From contig DATEOF010000068.1 in assembly GCA_035274465.1 (NCBI GenBank), positions 1-64,000 of the forward strand: DNA of 64,000 nucleotides, written 5' to 3'. The DNA is from JADGRF01 sp035274465 (lineage in GTDB: Bacteria > Myxococcota_A > Polyangia > Polyangiales > JAFGIB01). Each line of letters opens with the position of its first letter. Position 1 is the first letter of the stretch. Both the position numbers and the translations under genes were made by a program. Positions 18,590-26,930 of this stretch are shown piece by piece. The notes below the pieces were generated by a model, which was not told the origin of the DNA, made no database searches, and saw only the letters and a list, made by a program, of their open reading frames with translations.

Positions 18590-21500
18590 ATGAATCAGAA
18601 GCTTCAAGTGAAGTGGGCTGTCGCGCTCGTGCTGCTGGCCGCATGCGTCGAGCCTCGGACGGCGCGCGAAGGCCGCGTGAGCGAGGCCGTGTACCTGCAC
18701 AAGTCGGACCTGACCACGCCGCCCAAAGGTCGCGACGAGCAGTGGCTGATGCAGACCACCGTGGTCCGCACCAGCTCACCGAACGTGCTGGGCGACTATG
18801 CGTTTCCGGGCTTCACGAGCGGCCTGCAACTCGTGAACTTCCAGTTCTCCGAGGACGCGCTGCAGGTGATCGCGGGCCAGACGCTGCAGGCCGACGATCC
18901 CGATAACCCCAACGACAACCACAGCAGCTTCGTCGACCGCGTGATGCTGGAGTTCCCCGGTGAGCACGTCGACGTGCGCTTCCTCGAGACGCTGAACGGC
19001 GAGCGCACCAACCGCATCGAGGAAAACAAGGAGAAGGCCTGGAGCGACCGCGCGGACTTTCGCGTGGACTTCGAGGACGTGACGCTCGATCCGATCACGA
19101 CCGCCGCGTGGTTCTACGGCGAGTTCCTGGCCGAGTGCGCGAAGCCGGTCAGCACGAACCTGGTGCCGGGGTCGTACGAGTTCGACGAGGAGGATCAGCA
19201 CCTCAGCTTCGAGATCGAGGTGAACTACGCGGTCACTGTCGATGGTGGCTGCTACGACCTGGTCACGCTGGCCACGGGCGCCGGCACCACAACCATCCAC
19301 TACCGCATGTCGTTCCTGCGCCGCGACACCAAGCAGCGCGAGGCGTTCGACTCGACCGTGATCAAGGAGAAGGACGAGGTCAACAAGCGCTATGGCGCGT
19401 TCCAGCTGCTGTCGATCTACCGCGATCCGGAGAGCGGCCTGTTGGATGCGCGTTCGCTGTTGCAGCGCTGGAACCCCAAGCGTCCGAGCAACGATCCGGT
19501 GGTGTTCTACTTCCACCAGGGTTTCCCCGAGCGCTTCAAGCCGATGTACGAGGAGATCGCCGAGCAGACCAACCGGGTCATGCAGCAGGCCGGCGCGTCG
19601 CTGCGCTTCGCGTTCCGCGAGTGGAACGACGGCGGCATCGAGCGCCACCTGGGCGACATTCGCTACAGCTTCGTGGTCTGGCACCAGGACATCGACACCA
19701 CGCGCGGGCTGCTCGGCTACGGGCCGTCGGCGGCCGATCCGCGCACCGGCGAGCTGCTGAACGCGCAGATCAACCTCTACAACGTCGGCATGGACTACTA
19801 CCGCTTCCTGATCGAGGACTTCCTCGAGTTGCACGGGGCGGCGCGCGAGGAGTCGTGCAAGCCGGGCGAGAAGGCGGTGCCCACGGACGGCGACGGCATG
19901 TTGTCGCCCGTCAAGCGCTTCTCGAGCGGCCTGTTTCAAGAGATGCGCCGCACGATGGAGATCAGCGGCAAGACGGCGACCAAGGATCCCGCCGACATGT
20001 TCATCCCGGCGCCACTGCGCGGCACGGACTTCATCTCAGACTACGTGCGTACGCTCGGCGAGTACCGCTACGTGGATCCGGGCTCGAACCCCTACGTGTA
20101 TCGCAACTCGCAGCTGCCGCTGCGCGACTTCAAGCAGCGCCTCAAGGTCGAGCGCGAGTACCAGGACGCGATGCACGCGATCCAGATGAACCAGAACCCG
20201 TTCGGCGGCGCCAAGCTGAGCGGGCGCGCGGGCATCGAAGCCATGAGCGAGTTCGCCGAGAACTTCCGCAAGTGGCGCAAGAACCACGACGAGCTCGAAG
20301 CCGACCGCGAGTCGCTCCTGGCGCGTCACAACATCCACGTCTTCAACGAGCTGGATGCGATCAGCGCGATCGCCAACGGCGCGCGCCGCTGCAAGGACGA
20401 CGGTACCTGGGAGAGTGACGACGACTACCGCGAGCGCGTGATCGAGGACGTGGTGATGCACGTCGCCATCCACGAGTTCGGCCACAACCTCAGCCTGCGC
20501 CACAACTTCTACGGCAGCGTCGATGCGGCGCACATGGAGAAGGGCCAGCTGTCCGCCTCCGTGATGGACTACGTGACCTCACAGGAGGAGGTCGGCTCGC
20601 CGCGCACCTGGGGCGACTACGACAAGGCAGCGCTGCGCTGGATCTACGGCGACGAGGACATGCGCAAGGAAGTGATGGGGGGCGAGAAGTACCTGTACTG
20701 CACCGACGAGCACCGCAGCCGCTCGCCGCTGTGCACGGCGCACGACCTGGGCGTGACCCCCAGTCAGATCGTGCTGAACGCCATCGAGCGCTACGACTGG
20801 CTGTACGACTTCCGCAATCGCCGCGCCTATCGCACGTTCTGGGATACCAGCGTCTACGACAATCAGGTGTACAGCGCGACGTTCTCGCTGCTGCGCATGT
20901 GGTACCTGGGCATCTTCGACTGGGGTGGCGGCGGCGTGCAGGACACGCTCAAGCGGCTGGACCAGCTCGATCCGAAGCGCAAGGTCTTGTCCGATCCGGA
21001 GTACGACGAGATCTCGCGCGACTTCTACACCGACATCGCGGCCTCGATCGATCTGATCACGGCCTTCTACGACGCGGTGATCAACCAGACGGCGAGCACG
21101 CGCAACTATCAGACCGAGTTCGATCCGTTCTTCGGCGACGTGCTGCGCCTCGGCATCATCAACGACAAGCTGTACGCGACCGCGGCGTTCATGGACCTGC
21201 AAGAGGTCTACAACTACAACCCGAACGTCGAGACCTACGTCGCGATGTACGACACGCCGTTCGACGACTCGGGCCTGGCGCTGAACCGGCGCGTGCTCGA
21301 CGACATGCTCGGCGCGAACTACGACACCTTCCCGTGGTTCCGCTACTTCGCGCTGAACCTGTTCAGCTCGGCGACCAACTCCAACCTGGTCAGCGACGTC
21401 AGCCTGCGCGATCGCGTGGCCATCCGCCGCTTCCAAAATGTCTCGGAGCTGGAGCAGGCCTTCGGCGTCGGCATTCGCGACCGCATCGTGCGACCCGACA

Positions 21501-21727
21501 ACCCGCAGCAGGTGTTCGTGCACGAAGGCGAGCAGTACATCTACACGTACCTCGAGGATCGCGGCTGGCACCTGGTCACCAACCAGTCGCGCAGCCCGGT
21601 CAGCTTCCAGTTCATGCGCGAGTACAACGAGGATCTGAACTCGGGGCGCACGGGCGATCTGGACAACTACGGGTTGAAGACGCTGCTGGCCTACTACGAG
21701 CTGTACAACAACTTCGTCGGGTTCTGA
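18590..21727 (+). CDS. Zinc metalloprotease lipoprotein (metzincin-type)
   Basis: 1045-aa secreted protease. The signal peptide ends in LLAACVEP (lipobox, Cys20). The catalytic zinc motif HEFGHNLSLRH spans residues 628-638, so H628, H632 and H638 are ligands and E629 the general base. A Met-turn SVMDY follows 20 residues later (M659), which together define a metzincin. The ~600 residues before the site are mostly beta and probably form a pro- or substrate-binding region; the ~380 residues after it are helical. The layout resembles the bacterial zinc-dependent metalloproteases of the DUF4953/DUF5117 type, with which I would align it first. Ribosome site GAGGAG. Middle gene of a three-gene operon; the next gene starts directly after its stop. 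Confidence 0.85.
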   Translation: MNQKLQVKWAVALVLLAACVEPRTAREGRVSEAVYLHKSDLTTPPKGRDEQWLMQTTVVRTSSPNVLGDYAFPGFTSGLQLVNFQFSEDALQVIAGQTLQADDPDNPNDNHSSFVDRVMLEFPGEHVDVRFLETLNGERTNRIEENKEKAWSDRADFRVDFEDVTLDPITTAAWFYGEFLAECAKPVSTNLVPGSYEFDEEDQHLSFEIEVNYAVTVDGGCYDLVTLATGAGTTTIHYRMSFLRRDTKQREAFDSTVIKEKDEVNKRYGAFQLLSIYRDPESGLLDARSLLQRWNPKRPSNDPVVFYFHQGFPERFKPMYEEIAEQTNRVMQQAGASLRFAFREWNDGGIERHLGDIRYSFVVWHQDIDTTRGLLGYGPSAADPRTGELLNAQINLYNVGMDYYRFLIEDFLELHGAAREESCKPGEKAVPTDGDGMLSPVKRFSSGLFQEMRRTMEISGKTATKDPADMFIPAPLRGTDFISDYVRTLGEYRYVDPGSNPYVYRNSQLPLRDFKQRLKVEREYQDAMHAIQMNQNPFGGAKLSGRAGIEAMSEFAENFRKWRKNHDELEADRESLLARHNIHVFNELDAISAIANGARRCKDDGTWESDDDYRERVIEDVVMHVAIHEFGHNLSLRHNFYGSVDAAHMEKGQLSASVMDYVTSQEEVGSPRTWGDYDKAALRWIYGDEDMRKEVMGGEKYLYCTDEHRSRSPLCTAHDLGVTPSQIVLNAIERYDWLYDFRNRRAYRTFWDTSVYDNQVYSATFSLLRMWYLGIFDWGGGGVQDTLKRLDQLDPKRKVLSDPEYDEISRDFYTDIAASIDLITAFYDAVINQTASTRNYQTEFDPFFGDVLRLGIINDKLYATAAFMDLQEVYNYNPNVETYVAMYDTPFDDSGLALNRRVLDDMLGANYDTFPWFRYFALNLFSSATNSNLVSDVSLRDRVAIRRFQNVSELEQAFGVGIRDRIVRPDNPQQVFVHEGEQYIYTYLEDRGWHLVTNQSRSPVSFQFMREYNEDLNSGRTGDLDNYGLKTLLAYYELYNNFVGF

Positions 21728-22759
21728 GTGGCGGCTCGGGCTCCATATCGGCTGCTGTTGGCGTTCGGGCTCGCGCTCGTCGCGGCAGGCGCGCACGCGC
21801 AGACCACGCCGGCGGCCGCGGAGCCGAAACCCGAGCCCGCAACTCCTGCACCCGCGCCGGAGCCGGAACCCACCGAGGAGGCCGAGCGCCCGCCGTCCAA
21901 GCCTCAGCGCAACTGTGGCAGCCTGGACGTCCTGAGCGGCATCTGCACCGAAGAAGAGGCCGCCCAGGCTGCGGCGCAGAAGATCTGGCGGCTGATGGCG
22001 CGCATCGAGCTGGTGATGCCGGTCGTCTTCGACGACACGCCCGAGACCGAGATGCTGGCGTACTACTACGTCGGCGGCGAGCTCGAGCTGCCGTTCCTGC
22101 TCAGGGGCCTGTACGCGACGGCCTGGATCGGGTTGATCGAGCGCTTCTACCGCTACGACGGCCAATCGCCCGTGGACCTCGAAGATCCATTCGTCGCGCT
22201 GGGCTACCGGCACTCGCTCTCGATCGGCGAGGACCAGCAGCTGGGGTTCGTGCACCGCTTCGGGCTGAAGTTCCCGGCGTCGCGCCCGAGTCGATACAAC
22301 ATGAACTACACCGCGCTCGACTGGCTGTCCGCGGTGCGTTACCCGCTGGGCGACTTCACGCTCGGCGCGAACCTGATCGCGAACCTCGAGTTCCACCAGT
22401 ACAGCACGCAATCGGGCGATCTGATCGATGCCGACTTCGACGCGGCCGGCGGACAGAACACTGTGGTACGGCTGGAAGGCGCGGCGTTGCTGCAGTACTC
22501 GATCTTCGATCTGCCGAGCGCCGGCAACCTCCTCGCAGACGCATCGATCGGGTACCGTCACCGCTTCCACTACGACGGCTCGTTCGAGCCGGACTGGTAC
22601 TGGGCGCTCGGGGCGACGTACACGCCGATCAGCTACTTCTCCGTCGCGCTGTCGCTCGAGCACGGCTACAGCGATCTACTGCGCGGTGGCGTGCCGGAGC
22701 TGGTGTTCTTCGATCGCAACGAGACGACGTGGCACATCTACCTGCACGGTCGGTACTAG
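21728..22759 (+). CDS. Predicted outer-membrane beta-barrel protein
   Basis: 343-aa exported protein starting with GTG directly after the protease stop codon. The signal peptide is LLLAFGLALVAAGAHAQ, followed by a Pro/Glu/Ala-rich spacer (residues 25-58) and a short Cys-containing segment (NCGSLDVLSGICTEEE). From about residue 85 to the end, amphipathic strands alternate aromatic and polar residues (YYYVGGELELPFLL, FYRYDGQSP, LGATYTPISYFSVALSLEHGY), and the chain ends in an aromatic Tyr (YLHGRY), the usual Bam-recognised barrel terminus. No named family is recognised. Being last in the operon, it could anchor or export the upstream lipoprotein and protease. Its TAG stop lies inside the left end of the inverted repeat that follows. 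Confidence 0.7.
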   Translation: MAARAPYRLLLAFGLALVAAGAHAQTTPAAAEPKPEPATPAPAPEPEPTEEAERPPSKPQRNCGSLDVLSGICTEEEAAQAAAQKIWRLMARIELVMPVVFDDTPETEMLAYYYVGGELELPFLLRGLYATAWIGLIERFYRYDGQSPVDLEDPFVALGYRHSLSIGEDQQLGFVHRFGLKFPASRPSRYNMNYTALDWLSAVRYPLGDFTLGANLIANLEFHQYSTQSGDLIDADFDAAGGQNTVVRLEGAALLQYSIFDLPSAGNLLADASIGYRHRFHYDGSFEPDWYWALGATYTPISYFSVALSLEHGYSDLLRGGVPELVFFDRNETTWHIYLHGRY

Positions 22760-22998
22760 TGTCCTGAGTCGAAATCTGGTGTTGCATCACGGGCAAACAC
22801 CGCGGGTGCTCTAGGCCGGAGGGCTCGCCGCGTAAGCGCTTTCACCGCTTTCGTTGCGGCTCGCGAACAGCCTGTAGCCGTGGTCTGACGGACGGACCGC
22901 AAGGGCAAGTTTAGGGGCAAGGGCTTCCACCTATTCGTGCCCCTGGACGAGGGCATGGGTCACGGAAACGGGCAGGGGCAAGGGCAGGTTTAAGGGTA
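22755..22998 (+). repeat. Left arm of a ~245-bp inverted repeat
   Basis: Starts ACTAG(T)GTCCTGAGT, where the TAG is the stop of the barrel gene, and runs to 22998. It matches the reverse complement of 23196-23437 with interruptions. The inner 42 nt (22957-22998, rich in GGGCA/AAGGG) are identical to the complement of 23196-23237. A middle block around TTCACCGCTTTCGT and GCGGCTCGCGAACAGCCTG is nearly identical. Arms have diverged by substitutions and small indels, so it is not a recent duplication. Confidence 0.85.
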
Positions 22999-23195
22999 TG
23001 GGTTGAGGCCCGGAAATGGGCGCGTTGGCTTAGCGCTCACAGGTTCGGACGAGCTCGACGAGCGCGGGCACGACCATCTCTGTCTCATGCCGAGCGCGTT
23101 GGATCGGCGGTTCGACGCTTCAAGGTAGACGAGCTTTTGGTGATCCAGGCCATGCCGATCATCGAACGCGCCTCCGTTCCCATGCCTCCTGCCCG
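22999..23195. other. Spacer of the inverted repeat, no intact gene
   Basis: About 197 bp separating the two arms. It contains no intact gene; the minus strand has fragments discussed as a possible four-helix-bundle relic. Nothing else recognisable is present. Confidence 0.5.
23030..23152 (-). pseudogene. Possible relic of a four-helix-bundle (IVS-type) gene
   Basis: On the minus strand within the repeat spacer, one frame reads LDHQKLVYLEASN, like the start of the four-helix-bundle proteins related to the 23S rRNA intervening-sequence family (typical start LDHQKLDVY). A neighbouring frame reads MVVPALVELVRTCER and then a stop, like their C-terminal helix. The intervening ~80 residues are missing and the frames differ, so it would be an internally deleted, frameshifted copy. 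The match is short and from memory of the family, so confidence is low. Confidence 0.3.
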
Positions 23196-23437
23196 TACCC
23201 TTAAACCTGCCCTTGCCCCTGCCCGTTTCCGTGACCCGCGCCCACGTCCAAGGGCAAGAAAAGGTGGATACCCTTGCCCGTAAACTTGCCCTTCCGCTCC
23301 GCTCCGTCCGTCAGACGGCTTCAGGCTGTTCGCGAGCCGCGACGAAAGCGGTGAATAGGCTTATGCGGCGAGCCGAAGCTGTCGCTGAAGCGCACGGCCC
23401 GCTTCTGTCGCCGGATTTCCTAACTCAGGACGCTAGT
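23196..23437 (-). repeat. Right arm of the ~245-bp inverted repeat
   Basis: Reverse complement begins ACTAG(C)GTCCTGAGT, where this TAG is the stop codon of the convergent transglutaminase gene. It then follows the left arm through GGAAATCCGGCG, the CGCGAACAGCCTG block and the GGGCAAGGG-rich inner end. Both arms therefore share even the stop-codon pentamer of the adjoining genes. Confidence 0.85.
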
Positions 23438-24245
23438 TGCTCGGCACTTCGTCGGTCCACACGCGGAAGCTCTCCAGCGTCGTCGCGCCGAAGCTCGTAC
23501 TGATTGCGACGTCTGCCGCATCGCGACCCCGCCCGATCAAGATGCGTCCGATGCGCGGCACGTGGTTGCGCGGGTCGAAGGTGTACCAAGTGTCGCCCAC
23601 ATAGGCTTCGAACCAACCGGAGAAGTCCATGGGGTCGGGATTTGCGGGCACGCCGATATCCCCCAGGTAGCCGGTGCAGTAACGCGCGGGAATGTTCAAA
23701 CACCGGCAGAGCGTGATCGCCAGGTGCGCATAGTCGCGGCACACGCCGACGCGATCGCGCCAGGCTTGAAACGCAGTCTTCGTCGGGTTCGCATGTTGAT
23801 AGCCAAACGTCAGATGCTGATGCACGAAGTCACAGATGGCTTGCACGCGTGGCCATCCGGCTGGAACGTTCGCGAACAACTTCCAGGCGGTGTCGGAGAG
23901 CAGGTCGGTCTCGCAGTACCGACTCCCGAGTAGAAAGATCAGCGTCTCCTCGGGCAGGTTCTGTACCGGGCGCTGCTGCGCGTGCGGGACGACCACATCG
24001 GGGGTGCCGACATCTCGAACGAGTGCATCCGTATGGATGCGTGACCGACCGGCGGGTAGCACGACGCGGCTGCACCAGTTACCGAAGCCGTCGCGATAGC
24101 CGCTGATGGGAACTGCAGGTTGGATGACGATGTGATCCGGAGCGACCAAGTCCGAGACACGGCTGTAGTGGACGTTCAAGGTCAAAATCATCGGTGTGGG
24201 CTGCGGGCAGCCGTACACCAACTCGCAGCCGACTCGGATGAGCAT
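23433..24245 (-). CDS. Transglutaminase-like (cysteine peptidase fold) protein
   Basis: 270-aa cytoplasmic protein of the bacterial transglutaminase-like superfamily. The N-terminal ~80 residues match the Bact_transglu_N beta domain (LNVHYSRVSDLVAPDHIVI). The core has the nucleophile in VGVCRDYAHLAI, then ARYCTGYLGDIGVP. The second catalytic block reads DFSGWFEAYVGDTWYTFDPRN, with no His where most relatives have HAW; I recall a subfamily with DFSAWFE plus RIGRI and GRGRDAADVAI, both present here, so this may be normal for the branch. Starts at the ATG giving MLIRVGCELVY; an ATG 18 nt upstream is in frame. Probably last gene of the minus-strand run above it. Substrate unknown. Confidence 0.8.
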   Translation of the reverse strand: MLIRVGCELVYGCPQPTPMILTLNVHYSRVSDLVAPDHIVIQPAVPISGYRDGFGNWCSRVVLPAGRSRIHTDALVRDVGTPDVVVPHAQQRPVQNLPEETLIFLLGSRYCETDLLSDTAWKLFANVPAGWPRVQAICDFVHQHLTFGYQHANPTKTAFQAWRDRVGVCRDYAHLAITLCRCLNIPARYCTGYLGDIGVPANPDPMDFSGWFEAYVGDTWYTFDPRNHVPRIGRILIGRGRDAADVAISTSFGATTLESFRVWTDEVPSN

Positions 24246-24330
24246 CTTGAGTGCCCGCAGCATACTCGCGGAGTCACGCGCTCTTCATGTCCAATCGGTA
24301 TCAAATGTCGATCAGGTGCGTCCACGACCC

Positions 24331-25518
24331 CTAGGTCGCCCACACGCCGTGCGGATAGGTCGACAGGTACCAGGCCAGCACCATTCCGAAGAGCATCCAG
24401 CACAGCCCGCGTAGCAGCGGGCGATTTGCCAGCAGCGCGGGGATCGCCAGCGCGAAATACAGGTTGCCGGCCTGGTAGCGCGCGGACGAGAAGAGTTGAT
24501 GCGACAACAGGGGCAGGATCCATTCGATCACGCCGAGCAGCAAGATGGCGCGCGGGATGTGGAGCTTGCGGCGCAGGAAGAAGAGGGGAGCCAGCACCGT
24601 GAGCGCCAGGAGCTCCTGCACGCGGTACATCGGGGCCACGTCGCGACGGGCGAGCGGCGGCCAGCCCATCCACTCGTCGGAGATCGTGCGCCAGGGCGTG
24701 GTCAGGAAGCGGTTCCAGCGCAGTTGAGTGGTCACCCAGGCGAACGCTTCGCCCAGCGCGTAGTGCTGGTAGATCGAGAACGCCACCAGGCCGAGCGGGG
24801 CGAGGAGCAGCGCGACCCAGCCTGCCGGGCGCATGCGCGCTTCGCGGCGCAGCTCGAACGCCAGGAGGCATGCACACGCCACCACCACGATGCCCGAGTT
24901 GCGAGTCGCCGTGATCAATACGCCGCAGAGCAGCGTCATCCACCAGACTCCGGTCGCGACGCTCCACAACAGGCCCACACTCAACGCGGCGAACAGCGAC
25001 TCCGACTGGAATACGCAGAAGAACAGGGTCAGCGGCGATGCGAGCCAAAACAGCGTGGCCTCGCGCGCCACGGCGTCGCGGCCTCCCGGCTCGCCCACGC
25101 CAAGTCGCCGGCACAGGCGCGTGATGCCGAACGCGGCCGCGATCGAGCAGAGGTGGTTCAGCACGATGCCGCCCGCCATCGAGGAGCCGAACAGCCTGCC
25201 CGTGAGCCACGCCAGCACGGGAAAGCCCGGGAAGAAAGGGGCCGTGGTATCGAAGCTCTCGCCCAGGTAGTAGCCGCGCTGGATCACCAGCCAGTACTGC
25301 AGCGCGTCCCACTGGAACAAGCCATTGATCAAGAAGTTGTCCGGAAAGAAGGCGCGATTCAGGCAGCCGGCTCGACCGCAGTCGTAATGCTGTCCGGTCA
25401 GCCACACGAACGACGCCAGCGCGAAGCGCGTGGCGAAATACAGCGCCACGGCGCGCGCGAAGTCCGCCGCGCGCGTGTCGGATCGCCAGAATTCAGCTTG
25501 AAATAGCCTCGCAGCCAA
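24331..25518 (-). CDS. GT-C type membrane mannosyl/glycosyltransferase (PIG-V-like)
   Basis: 395-aa polytopic membrane protein with about nine hydrophobic segments. The luminal loop after TM1 contains FFPDNFLINGLFQWDALQYWLVI, then TTAPFFPGFPVLAWL. The WDALQY acidic motif followed by FFPxxP is typical of the PIG-V-like GT-C fold that takes sugars from a polyprenyl phosphate. Start is uncertain: TTG at 25518 or GTG at 25449; neither has a clear ribosome site. It lies 12 nt after the metal-binding lipoprotein gene, so is probably in the same transcript. Acceptor and sugar cannot be told from sequence. Confidence 0.7.
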   Translation of the reverse strand: MAARLFQAEFWRSDTRAADFARAVALYFATRFALASFVWLTGQHYDCGRAGCLNRAFFPDNFLINGLFQWDALQYWLVIQRGYYLGESFDTTAPFFPGFPVLAWLTGRLFGSSMAGGIVLNHLCSIAAAFGITRLCRRLGVGEPGGRDAVAREATLFWLASPLTLFFCVFQSESLFAALSVGLLWSVATGVWWMTLLCGVLITATRNSGIVVVACACLLAFELRREARMRPAGWVALLLAPLGLVAFSIYQHYALGEAFAWVTTQLRWNRFLTTPWRTISDEWMGWPPLARRDVAPMYRVQELLALTVLAPLFFLRRKLHIPRAILLLGVIEWILPLLSHQLFSSARYQAGNLYFALAIPALLANRPLLRGLCWMLFGMVLAWYLSTYPHGVWAT

Positions 25519-25530
25519 GTGGCAACGACG

Positions 25531-26028
25531 CTACAGGCTTTGGCCGGGTGGCGCAACGGGTCCGGCCGCCGCAGCTGATGGCGGCGCCTTCTGCATGCGC
25601 GCCAACGTCTCTTCGCTCTCGAAGTAGAGCACGCGGTTGTCGGCATCGCGCGCCAGGATGGCCGAGCCCTTGTCGACCGTATGGCCGGTGACGGGATCAC
25701 GGGCTTCGCGAGCGTCGGAGCGTTCGGCCAGGCGCGCTGCGCAGTTGGCGCAGCAGCCGTAGTAGGTCTTGCCCTCGACGGTGACCGGGACGTGCGGCCG
25801 GTCCCCCAGGTAGCGGTTGCTGAGCATGCACACACCACCGGAGTCGATGCGGGTGAGGCCGGCGCTCGCCGGCGCTGCCGCGTGCTCGTGCGGCTCCACG
25901 TGCTCGTGTGCTTCTTCTTCGCCGGTCAGGCTATCGCTCGCAGCACCAACCGGGCTCGGCGGTGCGTTACAGGCGAGGCCGTACCACACCCACACCAATG
26001 CTAGACGCAGCGTGCTGCTCGTGCGCAT
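25531..26028 (-). CDS. Metal-binding lipoprotein with TRASH/YHS-like motif
   Basis: 165-aa predicted lipoprotein; the signal peptide ends in YGLACNAPP (lipobox). A His/Glu-rich stretch (EEEAHEHVEPHEHAAA) follows and is likely to bind metal. The core reads GVCMLSNRYLGDRPHVPVTV and KTYYGCCANCAARLAE, a Cys-x(n)-Cys-x2-Cys pattern like TRASH/YHS heavy-metal domains (copper, zinc or mercury handling). The rest (DPVTGHTVDKGSAIL, RVLYFESEETL) fits a YHS-type domain, where DPVTG is a hallmark. It starts 14 nt after the preceding gene. It could act as a periplasmic copper carrier or sensor; no copper ATPase is nearby. Confidence 0.7.
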   Translation of the reverse strand: MRTSSTLRLALVWVWYGLACNAPPSPVGAASDSLTGEEEAHEHVEPHEHAAAPASAGLTRIDSGGVCMLSNRYLGDRPHVPVTVEGKTYYGCCANCAARLAERSDAREARDPVTGHTVDKGSAILARDADNRVLYFESEETLARMQKAPPSAAAAGPVAPPGQSL

Positions 26029-26042
26029 TTCGCCAGTATGCC

Positions 26043-26831
26043 TCAAAATCTGACAGGTGACACAACGAGCTCGGGATCGAGCGGCCGCAGGTTGAGGCTC
26101 AATCCGCCTCCGCCCTCGGAATAGTGCTTCCAGGCGCGCTCGGCGGGCGTGACCTGCCACAGCAGCACGGCCAGTTGGATCGCACCCACGCCGATGATTG
26201 CGCCGCCCATCGCGTAGCCGGCCGTTTCGCCGTCGCCTTCCAGCCGTGACGTCGCGGCCAGCCCGATCAAGCCCGCGCCGCCCGCCATCAGGCCGATCGA
26301 GCTGAACGCGCTCAGCCGGCGGCCGAAGCCCGCGTCTTCGGCTGCACTCTGGAGCTCGCCTTCGAAGCGCGCGAATTCGAAGACGTCCAGGCGCTTGTTC
26401 GTGCGCAGGCTCGTCCAGCGCTCGAGTCGCTCTTCGGCCGGGGTGCGGCTGAACCAGCGGAAGATGCCGGCGGCGATCAACCCGGCGCCTGCGCACCACG
26501 CGATGCCGCTGACAGCGGCGAGCCCGCCTCCACTCCAGTGTTCGTCGTCGAGCGCGATCACGATGCCGCCCGCGATCAAGCCACCGCCGAGCAGCAGCGC
26601 ACCCAGGCCACCCCACTGCCGGATCAACCCGTCGGCGTGTGCCAGCTCGACCAGCGAGGCTTCCAGTCGCTCCACACGGCGCTCCTCGACCCAGCGCTCT
26701 GCGGGACCCAGGCTGCTGGGTCCGGCCTCCGGCGCCTGCTGTGCGTGAAGCGGCGGGCTCCAGGCCAGCTGTGCGGCGACCAGGAGGGCCGCTGATACCG
26801 CGAGGGGACGAGGTTGGAATGGATTGTCCAT
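26043..26831 (-). CDS. Membrane protein of unknown function
   Basis: 262-aa protein with a signal peptide (VSAALLVAAQLAWSPPLHA|QQ), an amphipathic helical segment (ERWVEERRVERLEASLVELAH), and two pairs of hydrophobic segments: LGALLLGGGLIAGGIVIAL with WCAGAGLIAAGIFRWF, then LMAGGAGLIGLAATS with YAMGGAIIGVGAIQLAVLLW. No family is recognised. It probably heads the minus-strand run that continues with the metal-binding lipoprotein and the GT-C protein. It is divergent from the kinase gene at 26931 across ~100 bp. Confidence 0.6.
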   Translation of the reverse strand: MDNPFQPRPLAVSAALLVAAQLAWSPPLHAQQAPEAGPSSLGPAERWVEERRVERLEASLVELAHADGLIRQWGGLGALLLGGGLIAGGIVIALDDEHWSGGGLAAVSGIAWCAGAGLIAAGIFRWFSRTPAEERLERWTSLRTNKRLDVFEFARFEGELQSAAEDAGFGRRLSAFSSIGLMAGGAGLIGLAATSRLEGDGETAGYAMGGAIIGVGAIQLAVLLWQVTPAERAWKHYSEGGGGLSLNLRPLDPELVVSPVRF

Positions 26832-26930
26832 CTTCGGATGGGTATTCCGACGGCTGGCCGGGCTTTGCAAGGGCCTGCCCGGGGCGCTGCCTGGTTGCCC
26901 CAGACCAGCCGTGATAGTTTGCGGCGTTCG

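Noticed and set aside
16226..18700. Long minus-strand frame (824 codons) over the 788-aa lipoprotein gene
   Set aside because: Same G+C shadow effect; the plus-strand frame has a lipobox, ribosome site and operon context.
20579..22663. 694-codon minus-strand frame over protease and barrel genes
   Set aside because: Shadow of codons in the real plus-strand genes; Arg/Val-rich translation without recognisable domains.
26814..26930. Longer start for the multi-PAS kinase
   Set aside because: The extra ~39 residues lack homology and the frame overlaps the start of the divergent membrane-protein gene.
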